Positions 8,436 to 16,039 of a DNA stretch of 38,724 nucleotides are shown here, piece after piece (position 1 is the first letter of the stretch; each line of letters starts with the position of its first letter). The stretch spans positions 1 to 38,724 of the forward strand of contig MPOS01000041.1 of NCBI GenBank assembly GCA_001896555.1. The letters run 5' to 3'. The notes under the pieces are model-generated. The model did no database searches. It saw only the letters and a program-made list of their open reading frames with translations, and was not told the origin of the DNA. Source of the DNA: Candidatus Phosphitivorax anaerolimi (GTDB lineage: Bacteria > Desulfobacterota > Desulfomonilia > UBA1062). The position numbers and the translations under genes were made by a program.

Positions 8436-8635
8436 CCCCGATCCTTCTATGACCCTGATCCTGCTCTAAGAACCACAGTTTCCGGTGCTTATTCCCGAAT
8501 GGCATCATCCAAGCCGATGTATTCACTCTTCGCATTTGACTTCTGGTGTGTCATTGCCTAACAAGTGAAAAAAATGGGGTCAATTCCCTTTAAAAAAGCA
8601 CTGTTCCACCAGCGGAACAAAAGAGACATCAGCCA
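8436..8635. other. intergenic segment with hairpin and repeat-like motif
   Basis: TGTTCC (8602-8607) and GGAACA (8614-8619) form a 6-bp hairpin 16 bp before the GTG start of the next gene. ATGGGGTCAATTCCCTTT at 8575-8592 resembles a short motif I have seen dispersed in deltaproteobacterial genomes. I cannot show repetition within this window. Confidence 0.3.
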
Positions 8636-9811
8636 GTGAACAGAACCGTGTACCTCGATAATGCGGCCACCTCGTGGCCCAAGCCCCCTTCTACGATCGA
8701 TGCCATAGTGGAGTTCAACCGCTCCATCGGCGCCAATCCAGGGAGGTCGGGGCACTCCCGTTCAGTGGATGCGGGCAGAACTCTCATCGATGCGCGGGAG
8801 GCGGCCGCTAAACTCTTCGGGGCGCCGAACGCGCTCGGGGTGGTCTTCACCAAGAACGTCACAGAGGCGCTCAATATCGTGATCCTGGGTCTTCTGAAAG
8901 ACGGAGGCCATGCCGTCACCACCTCGATGGAGCACAACTCGGTCATGCGTCCGCTGAACGCGGCGCGTGCCCGCGGGGCCGACTTCAGCACGGCGCCCTG
9001 CTCAGAAACGGGCGAGCTCGACCCCGGGGATATCGCGTCTCTCATCAGGCCCGACACCCGGCTCATCGTAATGACCCATGCATCCAATGTAACCGGTACC
9101 ATCATGCCCCTTGCGGAGGTGGCGTCCATCGCGCGCGAGCGAGGCATCCCCCTGTGCATTGACGCGGCCCAGACCGCGGGCGTGATCCCCATCGGCATGG
9201 AGGCCATGGATATCGGGCTCCTGGCCTTCACCGGACATAAAAGCCTGTATGGGCCGCAGGGAACCGGCGGGCTCGTTCTCGGCGAAGGGTATGGGCGGAT
9301 GATCGAGCCGCTGATGTACGGGGGTACGGGCAGCAGATCCGAGTTCGAGGTACAGCCTGATTTCCTGCCGGACAAGTTCGAGTCCGGAACCCCCAACACG
9401 ATCGGGATCGCCGGGCTCGGGGCCGGCATCGACTTTATCGAGCGGACAGGCATGGACGCGATCCGCGCTCACGAAAAGGACCTCACCGCGCGCCTGCTGG
9501 ACGGCCTCGGTTCAATCGACGGGGTGAGAATATTCGGCCCCTGCGATCCCGAGAGGCAGACCGCGGTGGTATCGTTCATTCTGGAGGGCATGAGCCCTTC
9601 AGAGCTCGCCCTTGCCCTGGACCAAGATTACGGCATCATGGCAAGGTCCGGCCTGCACTGCGCACCCTCGGCCCACCGGACCATCGGCACCTTTCCCGAG
9701 GGCACCATCCGTTTGAGCCCCGGCTATTTCACGACCCGGGAAGATATCGAATATACCGTAGAGGCGGTCGCGGCCCTGGCCGTGCGGAAGAAGACAGGAG
9801 CCAAAACATGA
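8636..9811 (+). CDS. class-V aminotransferase, cysteine desulfurase/selenocysteine lyase-like
   Basis: A 391-residue PLP enzyme that would release sulfur or selenium from (seleno)cysteine. Signs are an N-terminal DNAATSWPKP motif, His100 (MEHNSV), Asp176 (CIDAAQ), the PLP lysine Lys202 in TGHKSLYGPQG and a candidate catalytic Cys342 in ARSGLHCAPSAH. This ensemble matches the TIGR01977-type cysteine desulfurase family, named after EF2568, a member found in selenium-related neighbourhoods. The start is a GTG with only a weak ribosome-binding site. It overlaps the YedF gene by 4 bp (ATGA), so the two are coupled. Confidence 0.85.
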   Translation: MNRTVYLDNAATSWPKPPSTIDAIVEFNRSIGANPGRSGHSRSVDAGRTLIDAREAAAKLFGAPNALGVVFTKNVTEALNIVILGLLKDGGHAVTTSMEHNSVMRPLNAARARGADFSTAPCSETGELDPGDIASLIRPDTRLIVMTHASNVTGTIMPLAEVASIARERGIPLCIDAAQTAGVIPIGMEAMDIGLLAFTGHKSLYGPQGTGGLVLGEGYGRMIEPLMYGGTGSRSEFEVQPDFLPDKFESGTPNTIGIAGLGAGIDFIERTGMDAIRAHEKDLTARLLDGLGSIDGVRIFGPCDPERQTAVVSFILEGMSPSELALALDQDYGIMARSGLHCAPSAHRTIGTFPEGTIRLSPGYFTTREDIEYTVEAVAALAVRKKTGAKT

Positions 9812-10434
9812 AAAAGGAAGTAGATGCACGCGGCAGGGCATGCCCTGAGCCGGTGGTGCTGACCAAAAAGGCCCTTGAAACGGCGGATGAGATCACGGTC
9901 ATCGTGGACAACTCAACGGCCGAAGAAAACGTGCGGCGTTTTGCCGTGAGCAGAAAGTGCACGGTTCAGGTGGAGCGCCAAGGCGGCGAGAGCAGCCTGC
10001 TCATCAAGAAGCCCCTTCATGGCGGGGACTCTTCCGGCGCCCGCAAGGCCGAAATCCCGGGCCATGCTCAGGACGAAGCCCTGCGTCAGGCCGCATCTGG
10101 CCCCCTGGTCCTGGTGATTGCATCCGACCGGATGGGAGCGGGCAACGACGAGCTGGGAATGGTGCTCATGCGGAGCTTCCTCCATACCTTAGGCGAAGCC
10201 GAGCAAAGTCCGGACACCATGATCTTCTTCAACACAGGCGTAAGGCTGGCCGTCCAGGGGTCCGAGGTGCTGGACGATCTCCGCGCGCTCTGCAACAAAG
10301 GGGTGAGGATGCTGGTGTGCGGGACCTGCCTGGGTTTCTTCGAGATGAAAGACAAGCTCGCCGTGGGGCAGGTCTCGAACATGTACGACATAACCGAGAC
10401 CATGCTCGGTGCAGGGAAGGTCATCCGGTTATGA
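9808..10434 (+). CDS. yedF: YedF-type sulfurtransferase-like selenium metabolism protein
   Basis: A 208-residue two-domain protein. The N-terminal TusA/SirA-like domain carries the CPEP motif (Cys12) that in TusA bears persulfide. The C-terminal half (from about residue 95, GPLVLVIASDRMGAGNDELG) is the DsrE/F-like extension of the selenium-associated YedF family (TIGR03527). Further cysteines sit at LVCGTCLGF. It probably accepts S or Se from the upstream desulfurase. ATGA overlaps link it to both neighbours. Confidence 0.85.
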   Translation: MKKEVDARGRACPEPVVLTKKALETADEITVIVDNSTAEENVRRFAVSRKCTVQVERQGGESSLLIKKPLHGGDSSGARKAEIPGHAQDEALRQAASGPLVLVIASDRMGAGNDELGMVLMRSFLHTLGEAEQSPDTMIFFNTGVRLAVQGSEVLDDLRALCNKGVRMLVCGTCLGFFEMKDKLAVGQVSNMYDITETMLGAGKVIRL

Positions 10435-10655
10435 GTGCAGCAGAATATTGCGTCATCCTCTTCGACTCGGTGAGCTCGACCCTCCTGGCCGAGAAATTCC
10501 TGAAAAAGGCGAACGTCCTGCACAAGGTGATCCCCGTGCCCCGGCACATCAGCTCGGACTGCGGGGTGTGCATCAGGTTTTCTCCCGAGATGCGCAGCCG
10601 GGTCGAACAGGCGCTCACCGGCAGGGTGGAGTTCCGGGAGATCTGCGCTTTGTAG
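10431..10655 (+). CDS. DUF3343 putative Se/S carrier-like protein
   Basis: A 74-residue protein, the third member of the trio. The segment SSDCGVCIRF at about residues 41-50 is the conserved DUF3343 signature and holds two cysteines. The start ATG overlaps the yedF stop (ATGA), so it is translated in coupling with yedF. The family recurs beside YedF and class-V aminotransferases and is thought to carry selenium or sulfur; its chemistry is not established as far as I know. The next gene converges from the other strand. Confidence 0.8.
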   Translation: MSAAEYCVILFDSVSSTLLAEKFLKKANVLHKVIPVPRHISSDCGVCIRFSPEMRSRVEQALTGRVEFREICAL

Positions 10656-10759
10656 GGATCGGGCATTTCACGCACGAAGAGCAGTGAGCACCGCTTTGGT
10701 CAGTATTGCCGGAGGCCGGCGGCAAGGTCATTCCATAGCATACCGGAAAACACTGTTCC

Positions 10760-11638
10760 TCACACCGGATCGAGGTGGACGGTGATCTCGCCCACGTCCT
10801 TCACTGCATCCCGCAGGCATTCCCTGGCCTGGTTGATGATGATATGGCCTTCGGCGATGGTCAGGGTCTTTTTCACCTCCAGGTGCACCTGCACCTCATA
10901 GATGCCGCCTGTGGACCTGACCTTGAGGTCGTGGACGCCCTCCACCCCTTCCACTCCCCATATGCACGCCCGGATGTTTTCGACCACCTCAGGGTTCGGG
11001 GCGGTATCGGCGAACTCCTGTACGGCGCCCCAGAGCACGTCGATTCCGACCTTTATGATAAAAAAGGAGACGAGCAGCGCTGCATAGGCATCGAGGATGT
11101 GCCACCCGGGCCTGAGCTGGGCGCCCGTGACTCCAATGAGCACGGCCACGGAGGATAAGGCGTCGGAGCGATGGTGCCAGGCATTGGCGACCACTGCCTG
11201 GCTGCGTATGCACCTGCCCACCCTGACGGTGTACTGGTAGAGGATTTCCTTGACCAGGATGGAAACGGCTGCGGCCGCAATCGCGATCCAGGTGGGCTGA
11301 CGCTCTACGTGGTGGTAGATGTCCCGGGCCGCGCCGACCCCGATGAATATCGCCACGACAACCAGGGCGAGCCCCACCACGGCGGATGCTACGGTCTCGA
11401 TTCTTCCGTGGCCGAAGTGGTGTGATTCGTCAGGAGGTTTTCTCCCGAACCTCAGGCCTAGGAGCACGACGAAATCCGTGAACAGATCCGAAATCGAGTG
11501 GACTGCATCCGCGATGAGGGCCTGGCTGTGGCCGATCACCCCTGCCGCGAACTTCACCACGACCAGCAGGATGTTTGTCGCCATCCCCAGCCAGGTGATC
11601 CTCTCCCCCTGTGCTACCGGTACTCCGCGATCGCCCAT
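10760..11638 (-). CDS. cation diffusion facilitator (CDF) metal efflux transporter
   Basis: A 292-residue inner-membrane antiporter exporting divalent metals such as Zn2+, Fe2+, Mn2+ or Co2+ against protons. Metal-site motifs are ADAVHSISDLFTD in TM2 and NAWHHRSDALSS in TM5, with HHFGHGRIE in the loop between TM2 and TM3, all classic CDF marks. The cytoplasmic C-terminal domain (from about residue 205) has the ferredoxin-like fold expected for the FieF group. Metal specificity cannot be assigned with confidence. It is a single gene that converges on the selenium trio. Confidence 0.92.
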   Translation of the reverse strand: MGDRGVPVAQGERITWLGMATNILLVVVKFAAGVIGHSQALIADAVHSISDLFTDFVVLLGLRFGRKPPDESHHFGHGRIETVASAVVGLALVVVAIFIGVGAARDIYHHVERQPTWIAIAAAAVSILVKEILYQYTVRVGRCIRSQAVVANAWHHRSDALSSVAVLIGVTGAQLRPGWHILDAYAALLVSFFIIKVGIDVLWGAVQEFADTAPNPEVVENIRACIWGVEGVEGVHDLKVRSTGGIYEVQVHLEVKKTLTIAEGHIIINQARECLRDAVKDVGEITVHLDPV

Positions 11639-11870
11639 GTACCGCTCACTACCTTTCCGCCGGGAGCCCTCCGGAATCCATTGGATTCTGCATCCGTGCC
11701 TGCAACTACCGGTGGATCACCGCAAAGATTCCCGCCGTATCCTGCCGTCCGCTCTGTGTCGCAGACGCATCCTTCGGGCATAAGAACATGAATTATGGAA
11801 ACCTTTCATACCACAACGAAACTTCGAGTGCCATACTACGCTGCAGATATGTCGCAGCCATGACAGCCCC
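11639..11870. other. intergenic, no gene seen
   Basis: I see no convincing coding frame or structured element between the CDF gene start and the small plus-strand ORF. Frames on both strands are short and lack ribosome-binding sites. A Shine-Dalgarno-like TCAGGAGG near 11891-11898 is followed by ATG and only seven codons before a stop. Confidence 0.4.
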
Positions 11871-12089
11871 ATGCCCGGTGAAGTCAGAGGTCAGGAGGTT
11901 TTCCATGTCCGCCACAACCGGGCCTTGAGATATGCCCATGAATTTCCGACATACCGTGAGAAGAAACCAGCGCCCTATATTGACAGCTTGAGGTTCAAGC
12001 CTGCAGGAAATGCCGATCCCTACAAGTCCCTGTTGAGTGAAGAGCAGATAAAAGCAGCGATAGAAAAAGGCAAAGATAAAAATCGATGA
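11871..12089 (+). CDS. small hypothetical ORF, possibly frameshifted
   Basis: A 72-codon frame whose C-terminal 45 residues look natural (for example NADPYKSLLSEEQIKAAIEK), while the N-terminal part does not. A good Shine-Dalgarno (CAGGAGG) and ATG inside the frame, at about 11906, open a different frame that stops after MSATTGP. A one-base indel there would join the good start to the plausible C-terminus. It could be a real 55-60-residue gene carrying a frameshift. No family recognised. Confidence 0.3.
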   Translation: MPGEVRGQEVFHVRHNRALRYAHEFPTYREKKPAPYIDSLRFKPAGNADPYKSLLSEEQIKAAIEKGKDKNR

Positions 12090-12140
12090 GAAGAAAGCGC
12101 AAAGCCGGGTATGACTGACCCGGCCTCCGGGGCTCCGACC

Positions 12141-12204
12141 GCACAGGATCGAGGTCACATCATGGTGTGTTGAAACCGGCCCAGATTTGACCTCGATCCT
12201 GTGC
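12141..12204. repeat. 17-bp perfect inverted repeat
   Basis: GCACAGGATCGAGGTCA (12141-12157) is exactly complementary to 12188-12204, separated by 30 bases. It lies 20 bp beyond the stop of the minus-strand oxidoreductase gene. No T-run follows on either strand, so it is not a standard intrinsic terminator. It could be a REP-like or miniature mobile element or a Rho-assisted 3'-end structure. Confidence 0.7.
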
Positions 12205-12224
12205 CAAACACCGCTGCCCTGGTA

Positions 12225-14210
12225 CTAGATCTCAAGGCCTGCCTTGTGTCCCTCGTGGATCGCCTCCAGGAGCCTTCTCGGGCTTCTGGCGTCTCCGACC
12301 GTCAGGCAGGGAATGCCCAAGTCCTCAAGAACCGCTTCAAGGCCGTTCTCGGACCGCGCGCCCATGGCGGTCACCACCATGGCGGCCGGTTCGCGCCACT
12401 CCTGGTCCTTCTGCACAAAGGAGACCGCATTGGGACCGATGTTCGTGACCTCAGCTCCGAATATCAGCCTGCCGCCTCCCTCTCTGATCCTCTTGTGGAG
12501 CCAGTATCCATGGGCGGTGAACTTGCCCACCGGCGGAACGGCCTGCATCTCCAGGACCACCACCCGGATGCCCTTTTTGATGAGGAAATCCGCGGTTTCC
12601 ATACCCACGTAGCCGGCACCGAGGACCACGGCCGGGTCTTTGAGCCCGACCCTCCCCATGAGCACATCCCGGGCATCGAAGACGTGCGCTGAATCAATGC
12701 CGGGTATGCCCGCCACGGCAGGCAATGCCCCGCTTGCGAGGATCACGGCGTCCGGCCTGGCGGCGGAAAGCCTGGAGCCGGTAATCTCCTCACGCAAACG
12801 GATAGGGACCTTCCGCTTTTCCAGCTGGTTTACGGCCCAGTTCACCCAGTCCAAGAATGCCTCTTTGTGCGGGGGCCTGCTTGCCGGCCTGACCTGGCCT
12901 CCGGGCGATTCATCCCTTTCAAAGATCTCCACTGCACAACCCTTTTCGGATGCGGCCAAGGCCGCAGACAGACCTGCGGGCCCTGCACCGATGATCCACA
13001 CGCGCCTGCCGTTTCTTGAGGTGTCTGCAGCGTGACCCTGACCGTCCGGGCGAACTCCCGGACCGTGCACCGCTCCGCCTGCTCCCTGCCCTTCCTTGAA
13101 CTCCCTGCCGCACGAAGGGTTGAAGGTGCAGGTCGCAGACTTCATCTCAAAGCTCAGGCGCTCGATGCAGCCCTGGTTGCACGCGACGCACCAGCGGATG
13201 TCTTTTTCGTTTCCCTGCTGGAGCTTGTTTATGAAGTCAGGATCGCACAGGTGCTGCCTGCCGAAGGCGATGAGGTCGGCATCTCCCCTGGCAATTGCCT
13301 GCTCCGCCAGCTCCGGCGTGATGCGGCCCACCCCGATGACCGGAACCCCGGCCGCCTCTTTTATCGCCCGGGCCCGGAAGAGGTTGAACCCCGGGTCTGT
13401 GTCCATGGACGCGATGCTCAAGTTCCCAGGTGTGGAATAGACGCCCAGGGATACATGGATCAGGTCCACGCCGGCGGCGACCAGGCGGGGTGAAAAACGT
13501 TTCATGAATTCCAGATCATAGCCGCCCCGGATCAACTCGTCGGCGGATATGCGAATGATCACCGGATAGTCACTGCCGACCGCACCGCGGATCGCCTCGA
13601 CGACCTCGAGCACGAAACGCGACCGGTTCTCCTCGGAGCCGCCGTAAGCATCACTTCGCTGGTTCGAGAAGGGCGAGAGAAACTGGGTGAGCAGATAGCC
13701 ATGGGCTCCGTGGATCTCCACGGCATCGAAGCCCGCCTTCTTTGCCCTGGCCGCTGCCTTTCCGAAGGCATCCACCACATCGGCTATACGCTGGACGCTC
13801 ATCTCCTCGCAGGGCTGACCGAGGATCGCGCTGGGTATGGCCGAGGGGGCCTCGGGCATTCCTCCTGCCGCAACAGGAAAGGTCTCCCTGCCCGCGTGGT
13901 GGAGCTGGAGCACTGCCTTTGCCCCGTAAGGGTGCAGGGCATCGGGGATGCGCGCCAGGGAGGGAATGAGGTGGTCGCCCCATGCACCGAGCTCGTTGGG
14001 AAAACCCTTGCCCCGGGTGTCCACTGCGCAGACCTCGGTGATGATCATGGCGGTGCCGCCTGCGGCCCGCCTGGCGAGATACGTTAGGAGCCGGTCGGTA
14101 GCCGTGCCGTCAGCGCTCGCATATCCGGTGCCCATGGCCGGCATGACCGACCGGTTCTTCAGCTCCATGCCTTTGATACGAAAGGTTGAAAAGAGATGGT
14201 CCAGTTTCAT
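12225..14210 (-). CDS. NADH:flavin oxidoreductase / 2,4-dienoyl-CoA reductase-like flavoprotein
   Basis: A 661-residue three-domain enzyme of the FadH/BaiCD/trimethylamine dehydrogenase family. Residues 1-330 form an FMN-binding Old-Yellow-Enzyme barrel (VEIHGAHGYLLTQFLSP near 164-180). Cys341, Cys344, Cys348 and Cys361 bind a [4Fe-4S] cluster. The C-terminal half has two dinucleotide folds: WIIGAGPAGLSAALAAS for FAD, and VVLGAGYVGMETADFL for NAD(P)H. It would reduce an enoyl or dienoyl thioester or a related activated C=C bond. The ATG at 14208-14210 is preferred (GGGGGCAC upstream). The longer frame from 14315 adds 35 charged residues not typical of the family. It is last in a minus-strand unit with an HgdB-like protein. 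Confidence 0.9.
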   Translation of the reverse strand: MKLDHLFSTFRIKGMELKNRSVMPAMGTGYASADGTATDRLLTYLARRAAGGTAMIITEVCAVDTRGKGFPNELGAWGDHLIPSLARIPDALHPYGAKAVLQLHHAGRETFPVAAGGMPEAPSAIPSAILGQPCEEMSVQRIADVVDAFGKAAARAKKAGFDAVEIHGAHGYLLTQFLSPFSNQRSDAYGGSEENRSRFVLEVVEAIRGAVGSDYPVIIRISADELIRGGYDLEFMKRFSPRLVAAGVDLIHVSLGVYSTPGNLSIASMDTDPGFNLFRARAIKEAAGVPVIGVGRITPELAEQAIARGDADLIAFGRQHLCDPDFINKLQQGNEKDIRWCVACNQGCIERLSFEMKSATCTFNPSCGREFKEGQGAGGAVHGPGVRPDGQGHAADTSRNGRRVWIIGAGPAGLSAALAASEKGCAVEIFERDESPGGQVRPASRPPHKEAFLDWVNWAVNQLEKRKVPIRLREEITGSRLSAARPDAVILASGALPAVAGIPGIDSAHVFDARDVLMGRVGLKDPAVVLGAGYVGMETADFLIKKGIRVVVLEMQAVPPVGKFTAHGYWLHKRIREGGGRLIFGAEVTNIGPNAVSFVQKDQEWREPAAMVVTAMGARSENGLEAVLEDLGIPCLTVGDARSPRRLLEAIHEGHKAGLEI

Positions 14211-14333
14211 AGTGCCCCCATCGGTATGTATCCCGTGTTCACGGTTTCTCTGTCCCTCTTGTTCTCGAGCGTCCCTTGCCTTTGCCGGTGTTTTCTTACC
14301 TGCATCTTCCTTCATGTGGTTGTTTATATGGTT

Positions 14334-14531
14334 CTAGTCCATGCATGGTGCTACGCGCCTTTCGCGCCTTCTCTCTGCCGCCTGCAACCCCTGTCTCGTC
14401 GTGCCGCTGTTTTCCATGGCCTCGATAAAGGTCTCCACCGGCACTTTGGCCTGGGCGCCGGAATAGTCCCGGGCTCGGCCTAATCTTCCGCGGAGTGGGT
14501 TTTCCCGCAGCCAGAGATCTTCATCGTCCAT
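14334..14531 (-). CDS. small hypothetical protein between HgdB-like and OYE-type genes
   Basis: A 65-residue frame starting at the ATG 14529-14531, which has an excellent Shine-Dalgarno (AAGGAGG, 11 bases ahead). The sequence is charged, with a plausible amphipathic segment (AKVPVETFIEAMENSG), and ends in an Arg-rich tail. It starts 20 bp after the stop of the HgdB-like gene on the same strand. No family recognised. The ribosome-binding site and position support translation; the arginine-rich C-terminus is unusual and may be noise. Confidence 0.45.
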   Translation of the reverse strand: MDDEDLWLRENPLRGRLGRARDYSGAQAKVPVETFIEAMENSGTTRQGLQAAERRRERRVAPCMD

Positions 14532-14550
14532 GCTCGCCTCTTCCTCCTTA

Positions 14551-15582
14551 CTAGAGTGTTTCAATAAAGGCATGGAGCTTGTCAACAGCCTGCTGGTCAG
14601 GCGCAGCGGTATACTCCCGTTCCAGGTGGATGAGTTTCAGCCCCTGATCCTTCAGTGCCCGGTTCACGGTCACGCTCTCCTGGGCATAGGGCTCACAGAA
14701 CTTGAGGTTCTGGGAGATCACCCCGTCCACAGGCGTTTGGCGGACGGCCTGGAGCAGGTAGTCGACCCGTCTGGCGATGGATGTCTTGGCCGCGGGCCTC
14801 GGAATACTCAAGTAATACGAGGCCAGGGCCTCCAGAGGATCGGCGTTCTCGGGAATGAGCCGGGCGAAGTACCGCTCTCCCAGAGAGAGATCGTCCCTGA
14901 CCACCCTGATGCCGCACTCGTCCAGAAAATCCATCCATTCGCCATAGGTAACATCGGAGCCGGTCAGGAGAAACCGTTTCTTGCCCTCCGGGAAAACGGG
15001 CCGGTATGCCCAGGCAGCAACCATCTCCCTGAGCTCCCGTATCACCTGCGACTTCGATCCTTGCAGGGCCTTTTTCACCGCCTCGAAGTATTCCCGGTTG
15101 GAGATGTCCTTGACCGCCCGGTAGCTCGAAAGCCTGCCGAGGAGAAACTTGACCTCGTTGGCATCGCTGATGGCCCGGCGCAGGGTGGTTGTCGAAATCT
15201 CCTGAGAATAGCACTCCTCGATATGGGCGATCAGCCTCCTGAGCTCTTCGACAAAGAACTTCACCGCGCTTTGGCCGTCCTCGACCGGGCTATTGAACCA
15301 GTGGATAAAGGGTGTGTTCACATGGAGCTTCCATATTTCGAAGTGCCTGCTGGTGGTATCACAGCCGTTTGCAAACACGATCCCTGCCCACGAGTCTGAA
15401 GCCTGCAATACCTCGGTCAGGCAGCTGCAGGCGAACGGGCAGGAATATTCGGGAAGGTACTGATCAGCAGGACCGGCGGGTTCATGAACCTGGCCCAGAA
15501 TCCTGTAGGGAATGAAGCCCGCCGCGGAAATGATCTCTTCGGGCATGTCATGCGAGGTGTCGAAGTAGGCGATCTTTTTCAT
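14551..15582 (-). CDS. 2-hydroxyacyl-CoA dehydratase family protein (HgdB/BcrC-like), stand-alone
   Basis: A 343-residue HgdB-fold iron-sulfur protein, separate from the pair at 6053-8435. Family cysteines appear in YSCPFACSCLTEV (about residues 46-58), FANGCDTTSRHFEIWK and SQNLKFCEPYAQES. The start has CAGGAGACAGG ahead of the ATG. No HgdA-type partner is adjacent, so it may act as a homodimer, as double-cubane proteins do, or with a distant partner. Upstream lie an alcohol dehydrogenase pseudogene and a decayed regulator-like remnant. Downstream is the dienoyl-CoA reductase-like flavoprotein, which suggests an anaerobic cyclic- or aromatic-acid CoA pathway. No activator ATPase is nearby. 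Confidence 0.85.
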   Translation of the reverse strand: MKKIAYFDTSHDMPEEIISAAGFIPYRILGQVHEPAGPADQYLPEYSCPFACSCLTEVLQASDSWAGIVFANGCDTTSRHFEIWKLHVNTPFIHWFNSPVEDGQSAVKFFVEELRRLIAHIEECYSQEISTTTLRRAISDANEVKFLLGRLSSYRAVKDISNREYFEAVKKALQGSKSQVIRELREMVAAWAYRPVFPEGKKRFLLTGSDVTYGEWMDFLDECGIRVVRDDLSLGERYFARLIPENADPLEALASYYLSIPRPAAKTSIARRVDYLLQAVRQTPVDGVISQNLKFCEPYAQESVTVNRALKDQGLKLIHLEREYTAAPDQQAVDKLHAFIETL

Positions 15583-15878
15583 GACCTGTCTCCTGTTCGT
15601 CCAGCGGCCAGGGCCTGATCATGACCTTGAAGTCTGCATCCTCGCCTGCTGGCAGATGCTCGAACGCCACTTACACCTCTTCCAGAGAAATCTCCCGGGT
15701 CGATCACCCTGCCGGCGCTTTCGTGCCCCATGATGAGATCGCTCTCTCCCGCCATATTAGCGCCGTGTTTCCAGAAATGGATATGCGCCCCGCAGATGCC
15801 GCAGCAGGAAGCCCTGATCGGCGCGGCGGCGTCAAAGGGTTCGATTTCCCTGGGATACGTGATACGATCTGCCCGCAT
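15558..15878 (-). pseudogene. zinc alcohol dehydrogenase remnant with internal deletion
   Basis: The ATG at 15876-15878 has a strong AAGGAGG site and opens a frame typical of medium-chain Zn-alcohol/polyol dehydrogenase N-termini (CCGICGAHIHFWKHG, then IMGHESAGRVIDPG). The reading then jumps, in another frame, to what looks like the family's C-terminus (REISLEEV-stop-VAFEHLPAGEDADFKVMIRP). Roughly 250 residues of the middle, including the Rossmann domain, are missing, with a frame change and a TAA. The remnant tail overlaps the start of the HgdB-like gene, showing the two were once one operon. The C-terminal assignment rests on motif resemblance. Confidence 0.7.
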
Positions 15879-16039
15879 GCGTATGCAAACCTCCTTCCTT
15901 ATCACGATTGATCCCGTGCCTTGCCTGTGCTCAGAGATTGCGACTGACAAGGACCCGGATTCGCATCATAAAAACATCATTTTCACCCGGCGCCGGCTTT
16001 GCTTGGGCCGGTAGCCGAGCATATCGAGCACTGCCTGCT
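15879..16039. other. intergenic between two gene remnants
   Basis: No gene is visible between the dehydrogenase remnant and the regulator-like remnant. The Shine-Dalgarno of the former lies at its left end (about 15889-15895). Confidence 0.35.

Noticed and set aside
8433-8560. TGA at the end of the HgdA-like gene as a second selenocysteine codon
   Set aside because: Reading through gives a non-conserved, short, low-quality tail; the family ends at this point.
14211-14315. 35-residue N-terminal extension of the dienoyl-CoA reductase-like protein
   Set aside because: Highly charged, not typical of the family; an ATG with a G-rich leader at 14210 fits the OYE barrel start.
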